Assembly (NCBI RefSeq): GCF_910596095.1
Contig: NC_056539.1
Coordinates: 4,830,001 to 4,894,000 of the forward strand
DNA from: Thunnus maccoyii
Taxonomy: Eukaryota; Chordata; Actinopteri; Scombriformes; Scombridae
Direction of reading: 5' to 3'
DNA: 64,000 bases
Positions 38,981 to 52,100 of this stretch are shown here, piece by piece (the first letter of the stretch is position 1; each line of letters starts with the position of its first letter). The notes under the pieces are model-generated. The model worked only from the letters and a program-made list of their open reading frames with translations, was not told the DNA's origin and searched no databases. A program made the position numbers and the translations under genes.

Positions 38981-40554
38981 TGTCAAAATGAGTTCACACC
39001 AGTCAGCTGACAAAAACTGAGCTAACTTAGCTCCTCCAAATGGCTAAACTAGCCACAGAGTTTACGCACAGAAACAAACCACTTCCACGACGTGCAGGAA
39101 AACGCCTCCCCCATAACGTGCCGGGGTTTATTACGGCATTCTTATCGGTTTTAACAACTTTATGGAGTATATCTGTTCCGACTCCAGTGAAGTTTTGGCT
39201 GAGTTGCGCAAACTCAGGTTGTTGATATTAATCTCACTTCCGTTTCTGCTTTCGACACTGCAGGTTTGCGGTGCGTGTTTTCCTGCAGTCTGCCCCCTGT
39301 CGGTTAGGAGGGTCACTTCATCTGTCCCCTTTATACCACCATAATACCCTCTGGCTTCCATCAAAACGATTTTTGCATTTCAGGCTAACACATATGAAAT
39401 GTAGCTTTGTCTTGTCTTTAATCAAGAACGACTCAGTATTATCATTATGAACTATAATCATTACCTCACGTTTCAGTAATATAGTGTCTCTCTAGTGATC
39501 ATTATCTACTAGCCTTTCTAGTCCTAGGTTCAGAGTAATCCATGAACTACTTAATAACAATGAATCCATTATCAGGTCATTCCTCATTTGTAACTCACTT
39601 GTTTCCAGAAACTAGTCACAATTTTGACATTGCTTGTCTCTTCTGATATGACTCTGGGTAAGACAGAAACAAGTGTATTCCCCCCAAATCCTTGACTGAC
39701 TCTTCAATATGCTGTCTACCAACACTGAAAAAGAGAAGGGAAGTCAAGTTTTTGTCTGGACTTTGAATACAGTTTGTAGATGAGTTACACTGAGTGACCT
39801 GAAAAACAGAAACGTGTAAAGGATGATGTGATGAAATTCAACACAACTGCAATGAATGTTCAGTGTGTGTGTTGAATCTACTTTAGCTGCTTGTTTGTGT
39901 GACTTTATGATGCTTAATTTGAGACAATGGTGTATAATTTTCAGGAGGTGAGATCAACCTCATGCATCAAACTGCCTTACAGGAAGTGAGGAGACCAGAA
40001 ACATATTAGGAACATGAACAGTAATATTAACAGTGTTTGAGTACACATAAAGAAAATCCATGGCGTGATAGAGTACTAAGGATAATGAACTTTCTTTCAT
40101 GAATAAGCATGAGAACTCATGCTAAACAATGGTACTGCTTTCTACACTGTAAAATCTAACAGTACATCTTAATAAAAAGAAGTAAGTTAACTTAATCTTG
40201 TAAAAAAGTTGGAGTCACTCATTCTCATGAATTAAATCTCACTCAAAAATCAATTGTTGAAGTAATAACTCATTTGTTTTGAGTGCACTTAAGTCTTTGG
40301 AGCATTTTAAGTATTGTTGATATAATTCCAGTTTGTTTCATTGACTCATTTTCTTTAAGTTGACTTGACATCATTACCAAAATGTAAGCCCCGCTGATGG
40401 GCTGCTATAATGTTGAGTACAATTTTTGCTTTTATACCAGTTTATAAATCATCATGTTGTACACAAGTAAACCAAAGAATGCATTCAAATAATTCTTGAT
40501 CATTCTTGAAATGATCTCCCAAAGTGTAAAGATCTGATGTTAGTCACATACACA

Positions 40555-40850
40555 ATTAGTCGATGAGCAAAAACTTAATCAGCCACTATTTTGATAATTG
40601 ATTAATAATCTGAATACATTTTCAAGTAAATTTCCATCATTTTAAGTTTCTAGCTTCCCAAATGTGAGAATTTTTTTTGCTTTTCGTTATCTAAAAAGTA
40701 AATTGAATATTTTGGGGTTTGGTGTGTTGGTATGACAAACAAGGCATCTGATGATACCATATCACCAAACTTTTTAATTTTTTTTATAAAAAAAGAAAAA
40801 ATCGTCAGCCTTATCGAAAATAGTCATTAGTTTCCCATTTAAAGTTTATT
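40555..40850. repeat. hAT-like non-autonomous element, copy 1 (nested)
   Basis: AT-rich block with TAGTCGATGAG, TTGATAATTGATTAATAATC and TTTTCAAGTAAATTTCCATC, ending ATCGTCAGCCTTATCG. It shares order and motifs with copies near 47.4 and 54.9 kb. It lies inside the CACTG-ended element, so it inserted later or was carried along. Confidence 0.5.
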
Positions 40851-41534
40851 CACTCTTCATTTGTATTTGGGCAGCCCGGTTAGTTTCATCCTGCCCAGAA
40901 TGTAAACAATGAACCCGCCGTTGACTGTATCTTTGTGCACATGGCACTGAGAGAGAGCACGTGTATGTTTGCGCTCAGCACTGGCGTAACGGACAAGCTG
41001 CACTTGCTGCACTGCCCTGTTTTATTTGCCGATACAGGACATAATTATGGTTTTGTCTTCAACGCCAGGTAACTTTGTTCCAGTATTTTATTACTGTTTG
41101 CATAAGTTATTGTTTGTCTTGCTGTTTGAATTGTAAAAGTGCATTGTGTAATGCTGAAATGTGTTAGCTTAACGTTAACGTTACTAAGTTGTGCAAACAT
41201 TAGCCGTAAGTTAGCTTGCAAGCAGGCCAATTCATGCTGTAGTGCTTCAGAAATAATAGTTTCATAATGTTAAGTCACTTGATAGTTAACGCTGAGTGAC
41301 GTTAGTTTGTTAAAGTTTTATGTTAAAAATGTAACTGTTAGCTCGCTAGCTAACATGCCCATGCCTGTCAAGAGCCACTCAGCTAGTGTTCTTGTTTTTT
41401 GAATCCATCATTGTAGGAATGCCTGATCTGGATAAAGAGCTTAGAATTGAGTAGTTTAATATGGTATGTCTATTTGTCTGAAAATGCTTGAAAAATCCAG
41501 TTTTACAATCTCACATTGCTTTTGTTTTTAACAG

Positions 41535-41850
41535 GGAATTTCACAGGATCACTAATCAGAATCTACCATTCTCCTTCTTTGCTGAACTTGACAAATATAC
41601 ACCTCAACTGCTCTAAAAAAAGAGGGAGACTGGAAGTTTTGGTGGGAAGATGGAAGAAGTTTTGATGGCATATGAGGAACAGGTAAAAATATTTTTAATG
41701 CATCACATTGATGTTGACTGTGAACAGCGGACCGCAACATCCCCGTATGAATACCTTGTCTTTGTTTGTGCAACAGGACATGAACATCAGTGCAGCTAGA
41801 ACAGCAGTCCTGGCTAGCCTAGTTAAAAAAGAGAAACCTAAGAGCTAAAC
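41535..41850 (+). pseudogene. Relic of a multicopy fish gene family carried by the transposon
   Basis: Exon-like block 41535-41682 (acceptor TTTTTAACAG, donor AG|GTAAAA) reads EFHRITNQNLPFSFFAELDK then YTPQLL before a stop. A second block opens at 41777 (acceptor CAACAG) with DMNISAARTAVLASL and ends in a stop near 41848. The EFxRITNxNL, FxxLDxYTPxLL and RTAVLxxL motifs recall a large fish family often labelled SAM-domain-containing-3-like or uncharacterised. The upstream N-terminal part and the frame are lost. The family recall is from memory and its function is unknown. Confidence 0.5.
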
Positions 41851-42444
41851 ATTGGTAACAAGACAAGACAAACTAGAACTCTCCTATCATTATTTGGAAG
41901 GACAAAATTAAGGTAATAATTTTAATAAATAATATTGTACTGTTAGCTTGGCATAAGATGTTAATACAGTGAAACACCACATTGCTGAATAATGGAATTA
42001 TGGCCCAGCATTTGCTTAAGCTTACACATTGCTTTTACTTGCATGTAAAAATCTGGATGCAATGGTGGCAGTGGTCAATGAAGAAGAGGTGCCAGCAGGA
42101 GTCCCTTCGAAACTCAACACGTGGCAATCATCCTCGAGGATCAGGTTGTAATGTCACAGATCTTGATTGGTGATTTTGTTGGACTGATCTATGCTCTCCA
42201 TATGTGAGCTATCCTGAGAAGCTAAGTGGCCTCTTTGAGTTGTATTGTATTTAGTGTAGTTTTTAACTTAAATGATGCACTGTACCAGATTTAGCTTCAA
42301 GCTTATTTTCATCTTCAGTCCCTTACAATTAAAACATATAACAGCACAATAACAAACAGTACAAAGCAAAAAACACACAGAACATGTTATACAAAATACA
42401 AAGCTACAATAGCATAATAGCACAAATACAAAATACAGAGCTAC

Positions 42445-42544
42445 AATAGCACATCACATACACCCACAATGTCAACACAACAGGACATCACATACACCCA
42501 CAATGTCAACACAATAGCACATCACATACACCTATAATGTCAAC
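42445..42544. repeat. 34-bp tandem repeat, three units
   Basis: Units start at 42445, 42479 and 42513. They share CATCACATACACC followed by an AATGTCAACAC end, with a few substitutions. It sits in the gene-less right half of the CACTG-ended element. Confidence 0.85.
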
Positions 42545-42836
42545 TATATCCATGTTGTCCTCCTCTAATCCTCATGATGGGAGGAAGCAGCTCAAACCCA
42601 AGTTACAAGCCCTGAGAAATGAGCTGGTGTAAAGTTGTCAGCAGGTTTTGCTGTTGAAAGTCAGCAATGTCTAAAAATGATCGTTTGGCTTGCATCCCAA
42701 AAACTTGTGTGTTGAAACAGGAACTGTACAAGTCACAAGAGTTCTAGCTTGATCTTAATCGTTTTTACTACAATGCATGTTTACACTGTTTCTGTGGTGT
42801 GTTCACACTTTGTGCATTACCACATGAAAATAGCAT

Positions 42837-42874
42837 TTATTTGTACATTGCACATTTGTACAATGTACAAATAA
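42837..42874. repeat. Perfect 14-bp inverted repeat with 10-nt loop
   Basis: The left arm TTATTTGTACATTG (42837-42850) and right arm CAATGTACAAATAA (42861-42874) are exact reverse complements. It is within the CACTG-ended element. Confidence 0.85.
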
Positions 42875-44666
42875 CATACATTACATTTATTATTATATTT
42901 TGTTTTATTTTTTTGTGTCTTTATTTTCATAGTTTTCTCAACATGAACATGTTGGGAAAAGTGAGATTTTATTCACCAGCATCATGGTATAAAATTATGC
43001 ACAATCATTGAATTATGTCAGTTTGATTGACTTACATCAGAGGCTGCTGTTAATGTGAGGGTGAAGTCTACTGAACGTTCAAGTTTCAACTTTGAAGGGG
43101 AGTTCTTTCTGAAAACTTCATTAATAGGTTAAAGAAAAACAAAAGTAAGTGGAGAGGAGTAAACTACCTTTCCAGAGCTGTGAACATTGAAATGTTTTAC
43201 ATTGAAATGTTATGTGTTCAGTTATGAGCGTTCAGCATTCATCTAAATAAATTGTTTAAGTTGTGTCAGATATGTGTTTATATTGTGTTAATCCAACTTA
43301 AAAAGTTTAAGTAAAGTAGCTACAAAGTTGTCACAACTAGAATATAATAATTTACTTTAGTTGAAGATAAGTGAGTAAAGGAAACTTAAGTGGTAACATT
43401 TGTGTAAAGAAGATCCATTTAAGTTAGTCTTAATTCAGATAAATTCTATTAACACATTTTTAATAAGTTTAGTGAAATGCTAGATATGAGTCTAAAATAC
43501 TTCTTAGTTTTAAGTTCAACGAACTCAGTGGAATTGGCACTAATAACTTTATTTACCAAAGTTACCTTAACAATAAATACTTTAGTTACTTTTATGCAAA
43601 TGAAAGAATTTTTAATGCGTAAATTGTTTGAGTTAATATACTTAAATGGTTCGAGGCCATCGGTTTCCTCAGTTTGAGTTGAACTAACTCATCGAGTTTT
43701 ACAGTGTAAATCAGGAAGTTGTAACTATGGCTTCATTAATGGTTCATAAATCATAGGTCATGTAGATTAGTAATTAATTATTAATTTATCAGTTAATGAA
43801 TGTTAACTCACAGTTACTTCATATATGCATTTATATGTCACCACATTAGTTGAGCCATTCAAACATGTTGAGTGATTATCAGGATTCACCACTTTATTTC
43901 AATATGTTGAGTATTAGTGACTTCCTCCTGGTGAGTTGACATGTTCATAAGTGAATACGTCATTCATATATTCCTGAAAAAGAGGGCTGAGCAAAGAATT
44001 GTATAGATAAAAAGTGTCCCACGCTGACGGACTGAACTAAACATGAATGTCAGGAAGAGTCCACAGCCAGCACTCATCCACACAGTCCTCAGAAGAGGCC
44101 TGATCATGCAACAGGTGGAAACACCTGTGTGAGTGAACCATGAAGGCTGTTGTTCTGTCAGCAGCTTAGCTATGGGCCCCTGGGCGTCTGTGGCCCCTGA
44201 ACAGTTGACCTCTTTGCCCAATTTGTAACCCAGCCTTACTCGCAGAACAAAATAACACTTGAAATCTCTCATTAGCATTATCACAATGAAGAGCAAAGAT
44301 TTCACTTTGTACAACTTCTTTTGCACAAAGTCAGGAATAAAGAAGAATATTTCTCTCCTACCTGAATTCATAGAGAGCCACAGGACTAACACAAGCCAGT
44401 AGAGTTTTAATTTGTAAAACTCTTAACACAAAATGCTAAACTCTTAATAATGGCCTCAAGATATAGCACACAATATGAAAACCTATTTAGTAAATGAGGT
44501 AATAAATCATACTGTAAGTTTCTCAGAGCATTACAACATTATATGTTTATAACTGGATGTTAATCATTGTTGCATTTGTAAATAAAATGATCATTATCAA
44601 ATAATGATGTCAAAGAGTAACATTCTCGCTAAGTCTTATTTCCACAAGATTATACAAATAACGAGA

Positions 44667-44722
44667 AAAACAAAAGTCATCAGTCAGAAGTCATCTGACT
44701 TCTGACTGATGACTTTTGTTTT
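44667..44722. repeat. Perfect hairpin: 27-bp arms, 2-nt loop
   Basis: The left arm at 44667-44693 begins AAAACAAAAGTCATCAGTCA. The right arm at 44696-44722 is its exact reverse complement, separated only by TC. Pairing stops sharply on both sides. No protein frame uses it. It could be a recent fold-back duplication, a minimal inverted-repeat element or a sequencing or assembly fold-back. Confidence 0.9.
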
Positions 44723-45395
44723 ATTGATTGAATATTCCGTCTTGCTGTAAATATAGATGATGTAGTCTATAGAGTCTTTCTTTACATTGCAGTAAATCCT
44801 TCATACATACAAGACTAAATGATGATTGTGATTGTTCTTCACTGCATCAGTTCAGTTTTTCTGTTCTGTATCGACCACAAGTTTGTTTTAATTCAAGACA
44901 CCAAATCTTATTTCAATCTCTTGTTAACTGTTTTCTAACAAGGTGACAGAATCAATCAGGTCAACAGATAACTGTATTGACAGATGGTACTCATCCCAAG
45001 TTTATGCAGTAAAAACATTTGTAACATAGAAGAGCTGTTAGAGCTGTTGGGACATTTTCATTATGGAGCTATAAATATAAATATTTGGAGAGTCCAAATA
45101 TTTTCTTCTTTCCTGTCAGGTTTATTATTACAGGGAGAAAGTCTCAAAGTATTTGCAGCAGCAGCGGCACTGTGTGCACCAAACCCATATACTGTTTACA
45201 ATCATTAACATAAACACAACATTTGGGTGTTGTATTAAAATATTTTAAATTTGCTTTCTCTCAGTCACCACAGTCACTGTGCAAAACTCTTATTAACTAA
45301 ACATGAAGTTACTGGTCCGGTGCTGTGCGTGTTTTACGCATGTGACACACTCAATTTGGAGACAGATGTATCAACTCTGCTGCTGTGTCAACCTG

Positions 45396-45650
45396 CAGCC
45401 TTCACCTCCACCTGCAGATTCTGGCAGACAGCTGCATTCCAAACCTCCACCTGCTGATTGTTATAGACAGCAGCAACTCAAACCCCCACCTCTAGCCTCT
45501 GCCTTCCCCCAGCTATGTTATCCAGCTAGCTAAAGATCTAACATCTGCCTCCAACCTGGAGTAGCCTCCTGCAGCTCCAGCCACCTCCTACAGCTTCTGC
45601 CAGCAACCTACAGCCTCCACCTCCACCTGCAGATTATAGCAGACAGCTAT
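45396..45650. repeat. Degenerate CTCCACCTGCAGATT repeat region
   Basis: A block of about 38 nt (CAGCCTTCACCTCCACCTGC, AGATT and GCAGACAGCT) at 45396 recurs at 45611 with few changes. Shorter CCTCCACCTGC and CAGCCTC variants lie between. The pyrimidine- and CAG-rich composition differs from the flanks. The Pro/Thr-rich frame over it looks incidental. Confidence 0.5.
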
Positions 45651-45999
45651 ACAACTCAAGCCTATGAGGATAGCCGTCCAAAGAGAGTAAGTGAGGCAGA
45701 AATAATCAGGGTCAGATCTAAGAAGAGACTTAAGCATGAGGAAGTAGGTAAGCAATATTGTGACGCGAGACAAGAAGCTAAGGAGGACAAATTAACCAGG
45801 AAACACGATGAATTTTGGGAGAAAACTGACATAATTTCAAGGAGATTTCTGGGTGTTGTGAGAATTTGTGGAGAAGGTGTGTAGCAGCTGTTGAGAGAAG
45901 CTTTTAGTTTCTCTCAAACACCTGAAAAACAGAGAAGTTATTGCAGAGTTAGTTTAAATCCAGTAGATGGTGGTAATGCAACATTTTGGACGCCAACCG

Positions 46000-46285
46000 C
46001 CACTAAAAACTAATAATAAGAAGATTTTGCTTCTTTCCAGACGAGGCGCACTTCATCCCATCTCCGACCAGCCTCCTACTTTCACTGGAGAGAAAAAAAA
46101 CACCTGTAGGCTGTTTTAACCGGAAATAGAGGAATCTGCATCCCGGAAAGGGAAGTGTCAACAAGATGAGGTGGTGTTTTTGAACACTTGGCAGAAGAAT
46201 ACAGTTGCGTACTCGTCCTGTAGTACTCGAGGACTACAAGAAGAGGAGCTGCTCTGACAGTCGCAGGTTTTAAAGTCGTGAAACA
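46000..46285 (+). promoter_or_regulatory. Candidate akr1a1 promoter and non-coding first exon
   Basis: The first coding exon of akr1a1 begins at an acceptor (49110/49111), so an upstream exon is required. A CpG-richer block here ends at a good donor, GAAACA|GTAAGTTG (46285/46286), with more CpG-rich sequence to about 46700. The link is positional inference. The start of the exon is not defined. Confidence 0.4.
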
Positions 46286-47319
46286 GTAAGTTGCTGATTT
46301 GATCATGTGATGTATTTCACAGCTGAGCTAAACAGAACATGCATTCATTGAAATGTCAGGTGCTGAAACAGATGCTCCGTCGTTTGTGTTTTGACACCGG
46401 CCGGCGGGTGAGTGAGTGAGTCTTTTCACTGTGAAAATGTGTCGTTGTGAACGTTGTAGGTGTGAACAGAAAGCGACAGAGACGTTAAACTAAACTAGCT
46501 AGCTGTTAGCTAGCTGTTATTGTAATAGGAGGCGGACCTGTGACTTGACTTTAACGGACAGTTGTTGTTTCTAGCTGATGAAAATAGTCCCCAGAGTGAC
46601 CGCACAGCTTATAACCTCAGTGTTAATAAGTTTAAATGTAATGTGCTGAGCTCGAGGACATGATCGAGGTGTGGCTGTCGCGCGTGACTTTGCAGGAAAT
46701 CAGCTGACAGCTGGATTTAGGAAAGATCTGGAAATGTCCCTTTGTCTTCTGTATTTCAGAAACCACTGGTGCTTCACCTCAATGTGGTTATTTTATTCAC
46801 ATGAAGTCAACATTTCACCCAAAATGTGCTTTGCATGAGGCAAAGAAATGCATTAAAACAATGACAATAACAACAATATAAAGAATAAAGAGGGAAATTA
46901 AAAACATTAAAAAAAACGAATAAAATAGAAAAAAATAATAGACACGATATGCGATTCAGTGCAGTAATAAGTCGCTCCAAATGTAATAAAGTGAATAAAA
47001 GTGAAGCAGAGCAATGAGTTCATCATGATTCAGGAAACAAGGTTTTTTTTTTTGTTTTGTTTTTTTAATCTCCATAAGCTTGTTAGGTTCAAATCCGCAA
47101 AACAAATAGCAACCTGGTAAAGGAATAACATCAACTCCAGCTGCCATAGTCTTGTAGTCAGCAGACAACACTGCAACAAGATACACTATAAGCATAACAG
47201 GGACATCAAAACTAGACAAAAAAGGGACGAATATCATACCATACAAAAACGCTGAGTCAGGGTCAGTCATATTAATTAGCAAGATAGTCATATAAAATCA
47301 TACACTAGTCATTAATAGA

Positions 47320-47556
47320 GGTTTGAAAAAATGCCAAAATTCTTTGATTCCAGCTTCTCAAACGTGAATATTTTCTGCATGATTTATTTAATTGTCCATG
47401 ATAGCAAACTGAATATCATTGGTTGGGACAAATGAAAGCAGTGATCAACATTTTTCATAATTTTGTCAATTTGTAGACAAAACAACTAAACCTTTAATCG
47501 AGAGAATAATCGACAGATTAATTGATAATGAAAATAATCATTAGTTGCAGCTCTAG
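47320..47556. repeat. hAT-like non-autonomous element, copy 2
   Basis: It ends with ATAATCGACAGATTAATTGA and ATCATTAGTTGCAGCTCTAG and includes AATGCCAAAATTCTTTGATTCC. These motifs are shared with the copy near 54.9 kb, where AACAATGCCAAACATTCTG and TTAGCTGCAGCCCTAG occur. It lies in akr1a1 intron 1 if the inferred first exon is right. Confidence 0.55.
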
Positions 47557-47749
47557 TCATTGATATTCTTCTGTGAGTGTTTAACCTTTGGCTGTGTATA
47601 GATAACATAAGGAAACTGTATCACTCAGCACAGTTAAATTCACAGTCATATGCAGAATGCAAAGGACCTAATATGTTGATAAACTTATCTGAGGATAACA
47701 GGAATGAGCAAAGCCCTTAATTTGCAAGTACCCACTTAATTTAGATTTT

Positions 47750-48110
47750 TAGATCAGCTGGAAGTTGGTTTCATCTATTCATGTGCACAAAATTGAATTC
47801 AGATATATAGATGTGAGAGATGGACTGAGTTTATTTTCATCAAGCATATCTAGCCCTAGCCTATTAAGTAATTTGAAACTAGCAGCAGGACTTTAAGATC
47901 TTTTCCATGACTAACTGAAAGCCAGTATAAAGATCTAAAAACAGGACTAATGTGCTGAATTTCCGGGTAGTTGCACTCTGAATGTGATGCAGTGGTCTAA
48001 TGGTGTTTTTGGGACAACAGACAGTTATAATAGTCGACCCTACTGGATATGAAGGCATGAATGATTTTCTTGGAATCATCTCTGGATATTAAACCTCAAA
48101 TTCTGGCTAT
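47750..48110. repeat. Probable retroelement-derived interspersed repeat
   Basis: Ordered blocks such as TTTGAAACTAGCAGCAGGAC, CTAACTGAAAGCCAGTATAA and CCTACTGGATATGAAGGCAT resemble a fish interspersed repeat. It has no intact frame. The classification is tentative. Confidence 0.35.
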
Positions 48111-49125
48111 TTTAGATAATAAAAGGTTGTTTTTCTCAGTGGCTTGCTGAGGAAAACTGCTGCTGTAGCTCAGAGCTATTAAAACATCAATAACTCTAAC
48201 TTGGCCTTTAGTCTTCATAGTTGTAAAGTATATAATAACTTGTGTGTTTCCTCTTTGTTGCCAGATATAATGAAATCTATCATGTCTCTTTTAAATCAAA
48301 TTGTGCCATTTCTGTCTGGGGACTATTGATGCAAAAACAGATCAGCACAGCCTTCTCTCTCTCACAGACAGTAGGCCTGGCAGAGATTTTGCTGATTATC
48401 GTACAAAAAAAAACTGAACACGATTTCTAATCAGAAGAGAATGGAGCTTCTCCAGTCACTATGTTAGTTACAGCTGCAGAATGGGCAAAACCTCTGCACA
48501 ACCTAATATCTCTACCACAATATGTGGACTGCTAGTTTTATGATTTCACTACATCAGCATTTTATGCAGCTGTCTCATGACACTGGCTCTCTGATTGTTG
48601 CTGTAAAGTTCAAACATCAGGAAATGGTGAAACAGTGTCTGGTTAATGCTGTGTCATTTAGTCTTTAAAGTGGACTGGAAATCTCCCATTGTGGGCTGTT
48701 CTGGTCTGCCTGGGCATGCTTTGGATTAAAATGGTTTTGTGAAAATCTCTTCACTGGTATTGCACTGCCTTTTGGAAGCTTTCAGTTTGATACTGGGGTA
48801 TTTTTTCAGTCCAGGTCATTTTATTAATTCAGATTAGCTTGACAAACTGTTTATATTGAGATTTCCTGGACTCAGTCCCTCTTTTAACCACAGTACTGAT
48901 TTGTACCTAATGCCTGCTTTTGGCAGCCTTTTTACATCAGCTTCCAGTTGTTTCTTGCATTTCTCTGTTGGAATTTGTGGAAAAATGAAACAGTAACACC
49001 CATTAAACAAATATATGGCTTAAATAAAAGGTGTATTTTACATAGAATCATTGCTGCTGCAGCTTTAAACATCCGAGTCAGACTGAATCACACTCTCCTT
49101 GTCCTTTAAGGTGCTTCTGAGAGGT

Positions 49126-52100
49126 ATGAATGACTTTGCAGTTCTCAACACGGGGCGGAAGATGCCCCTCATCGGACTGGGAACATGGAAGAGTGAGCCA
49201 GGAAAGGTACAGTAGATGCTTCACTTTAATCCTCTTGTTTTTAACCTGTTTGAACAATATGATTTACATGTAACAAATAACCGACATAAAAAAGACCAGC
49301 ACGTTCATTTAGATATCTCTGTAATGTCAGATATTAAAGCTGCACTACTCAATATATTTGTAATAACAATGGATGAAATGACTGTGTGATGTGAAATGTG
49401 TCGCTCGTGGGGATGAACCTATAGAAAATTTACAGATTAACAAAATCAGTTCTGCAGTTCTCCTCAGCCCTACAGAGCATTTTAGCCTCTTTTAGCTCAT
49501 TGTTTTGGTTTTACAGCTCACAACTTTACTGTTTTTGTTCAGTCTCACAGCTCTCATCAACCTTGTTTTCGACAGTAACTGTTTTCAGAGAGAAAGCTCT
49601 GATAAACTAACTGTACACTATCTGTTACAGTAAACAGACTGTTAGTGACCAGCTGATGAACATAAGGGAGCATACAATAATGATAATAATAATAATACTT
49701 TTAATTTGTACCAGACTTTTCATTCATAGTGAAACTGAAAGTACTACAGTATTAATAACATAGAACACACAACATAAAGAAGTAAGTAAGTAATAAGACT
49801 CAAGATGAAAAAGCCTTCCTGAACAGAAAGGTTTTTAGACCTTTTCAAAAGAGTCTAGGGTCTGTGCTGCCCTCAGATGGTTAGGAAGGTTGTTCCACAA
49901 GTGTGGTGCAGCAGAGCAGAAGGCTTGATCCCCCATTCTGCAGAGCTTAGTAGTTTTAACAGTTGTCCTGTTTTCCCTTGTCACAGGTGAAACAAGCAGT
50001 TATTTGGGCCCTGCAGAGCGGGTATCGTCACATTGACTGTGCAGCCATCTATGGCAACGAGGTTGAGATTGGAGAGGCCCTTCAGGAGACACTAGGCCCC
50101 GACAAGGTAAAACAACTAAGAAATTTTAATCAGTCCTCAAAAATGTCACTTCTGTTTCAAAATAACTTTACAACATATTTTAAACATCTTCTAGACATGT
50201 GTTTTATTGTCTGTACTGACGCTGATGCTGTCTGTGCACCAGGCTCTGAGACGAGAGGACGTATTCATCACATCCAAGCTGTGGAACACCCGACATCACC
50301 CGGAGGACGTGGAGCCGTCCCTCCTGAAGACCCTGAAGGACCTGAAACTGGAGTATCTGGACCTCTACCTCATCCACTGGCCCTATGCCTTTCAGTGAGC
50401 TCAATCTCCATCCAGGTCTAAAAATGAGATAATTAGCTTGTTATCCTGAGAAAACTACCCTTTGTTTTCTTTAAATAACAAGATAATTAACGTAATCAGG
50501 AGAAAACAGCTTTGTTATCTTCAGATAAGGAGCAAATGGACTTATCTCATTATTTCAGGATAATGAGTAGACCTTGTAAGGGGGCTGTATTTTAAGGAAA
50601 TATGTGTGAAGGAAAACTAGTTTTTAATTGTTTTCCTTTAAGTATGTTTTTAACCTCTCTTTTAATTGTGACTCCTTCTTGATATCCCCTAGACGAGGAG
50701 ACAATCCTTTCCCTAGAAAGGAAGATGGCACCTTGCTGTATGACGACATTGACTACAAGCTGACCTGGGCTGCCATGGAGAAGCTGGTGGGGAAGGGCCT
50801 TGTCCGAGCCATCGGCCTGTCCAACTTCAACAGTCGGCAGATAGATGACATCCTGTCCGTCGCCAGCATCAAACCAACTGTCCTCCAGGTACAGGTTGTG
50901 GGTCAGCAATGTTGACAAGTTTATTTTAACTGGACCACACAGGTTAGGTGTAAAGACAACTGTAGAATGTCTTATTCACCCCGGTATCTCTGTGTTTGGT
51001 TTGGCAGGTAGAGAGCCACCCCTACCTGGCCCAGGTAGAGCTGCTGGCCCACTGTCGGGACCGGGGCCTGGTGATGACGGCCTACAGCCCTCTTGGGTCT
51101 CCTGACCGGGCCTGGAAACATCCAGACGAACCTGTCTTGCTCAATGAGTCCATGATTGCCACCCTCGCAGAGAAATATAAAAAGTCCCCTGCTCAAATTA
51201 TTCTCAGGTGATTTTACGAGCAAAATTTCTATCCAAATGTTGCGCAAACCTAAGAATTAATGTGTGTTTCCTTCCATTACAATTATGCAATTATAAGGAG
51301 TTGGGCTAATTAAGATAAACAGTGGCAATAATTCTCCAGTCAGTTGCCATTAAACTGTTTTGCAATATTTTGACTTTTCAAATTTCCAGCATGTTTTCAC
51401 TCAGGTTTTTTTATGCAAATGAAAAATACACAGAAAAACAGGTGGATGGAACAACACTTACTGTTCAGTTACCTGTTAACATTATATCCAAAGCTGTGAG
51501 GGTATCCACGTTTTTAGCCAACAACATACTTAATCTCATGGGATATCTCTGAAGTCTTTAGAGATTAGGTTTCTTTATAAAATTCTTTAAGTTTTCAAAT
51601 TGAAGCTCTTCAAACAATGAAAAACGTCTTTTTGTGGTTTTCTGTTTTTTATATACCGTTATATGATGTTGAATATCTCTGTTAAACATGGTCAAAGTTC
51701 CAAAACTTGAGATTAACGTATGTAGATGCTCCCTGCATGTGAAAAGCCAGGGCTACTCTGAATGCTTTGTTTTTGACAGGTTTTTCTATCTTGTCAATGA
51801 GATGACATCAGATCATCGAGCATGCCCGTTAACAGCCATCTGTTCCGTATTCTTGGTTTCTACTGTTGTTGCTAAGGTTTTTCCGTGTGTTGTTTGCATT
51901 GTCCACTCAAATATTTCAGATCAGATTCCAGCTCAAACATAAACAGATGTATTTGAGAAGTTGACATTTCGAGTAAAGAACGAGAGTGGCTGCAAGTCAG
52001 CTGTGACACAGCTTCCAGAAGCTGACCAATCAGGACAGAGTGGGCTCGTTGGGAGGGGGACCTTAAAGAGAAAGGAGCTAAAACAGCCTGGCTGAACTGA

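Larger units (their letters stand above)
40145..43706. mobile_element. 3.56-kb CACTG-ended DNA transposon carrying a decayed host-type gene
   Basis: The left end CACTGTAAAA (40145-40154) and right end TTTTACAGTG (43697-43706) are perfect 10-bp inverted repeats flanked by TA on both sides. Subterminal zones on both sides are rich in short AAGTTAACTTAA- and ACTTAAGT-like motifs. CACTG ends plus subterminal repeats suggest an EnSpm/CACTA-type element, though a 2-bp TA duplication would also suit other superfamilies. No transposase is visible. Inside are a nested hAT-like element (about 40555-40850), a GC-richer promoter-like zone with a donor at 41068, the gene relic at 41535-41850 and a 34-bp tandem repeat. 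Confidence 0.65.

Noticed and set aside
42445-42544. Regularly spaced 34-bp repeats considered as a CRISPR-like array
   Set aside because: The repeats abut without unique spacers and lie in a eukaryotic transposon, so this is an ordinary minisatellite.
43964-44392. 142-codon open frame on the minus strand
   Set aside because: It has no recognisable domain and sits in AT-rich intergenic DNA beside repeats. No splice partners or family match were seen. A chance open frame is more likely, although it is the longest in that region.
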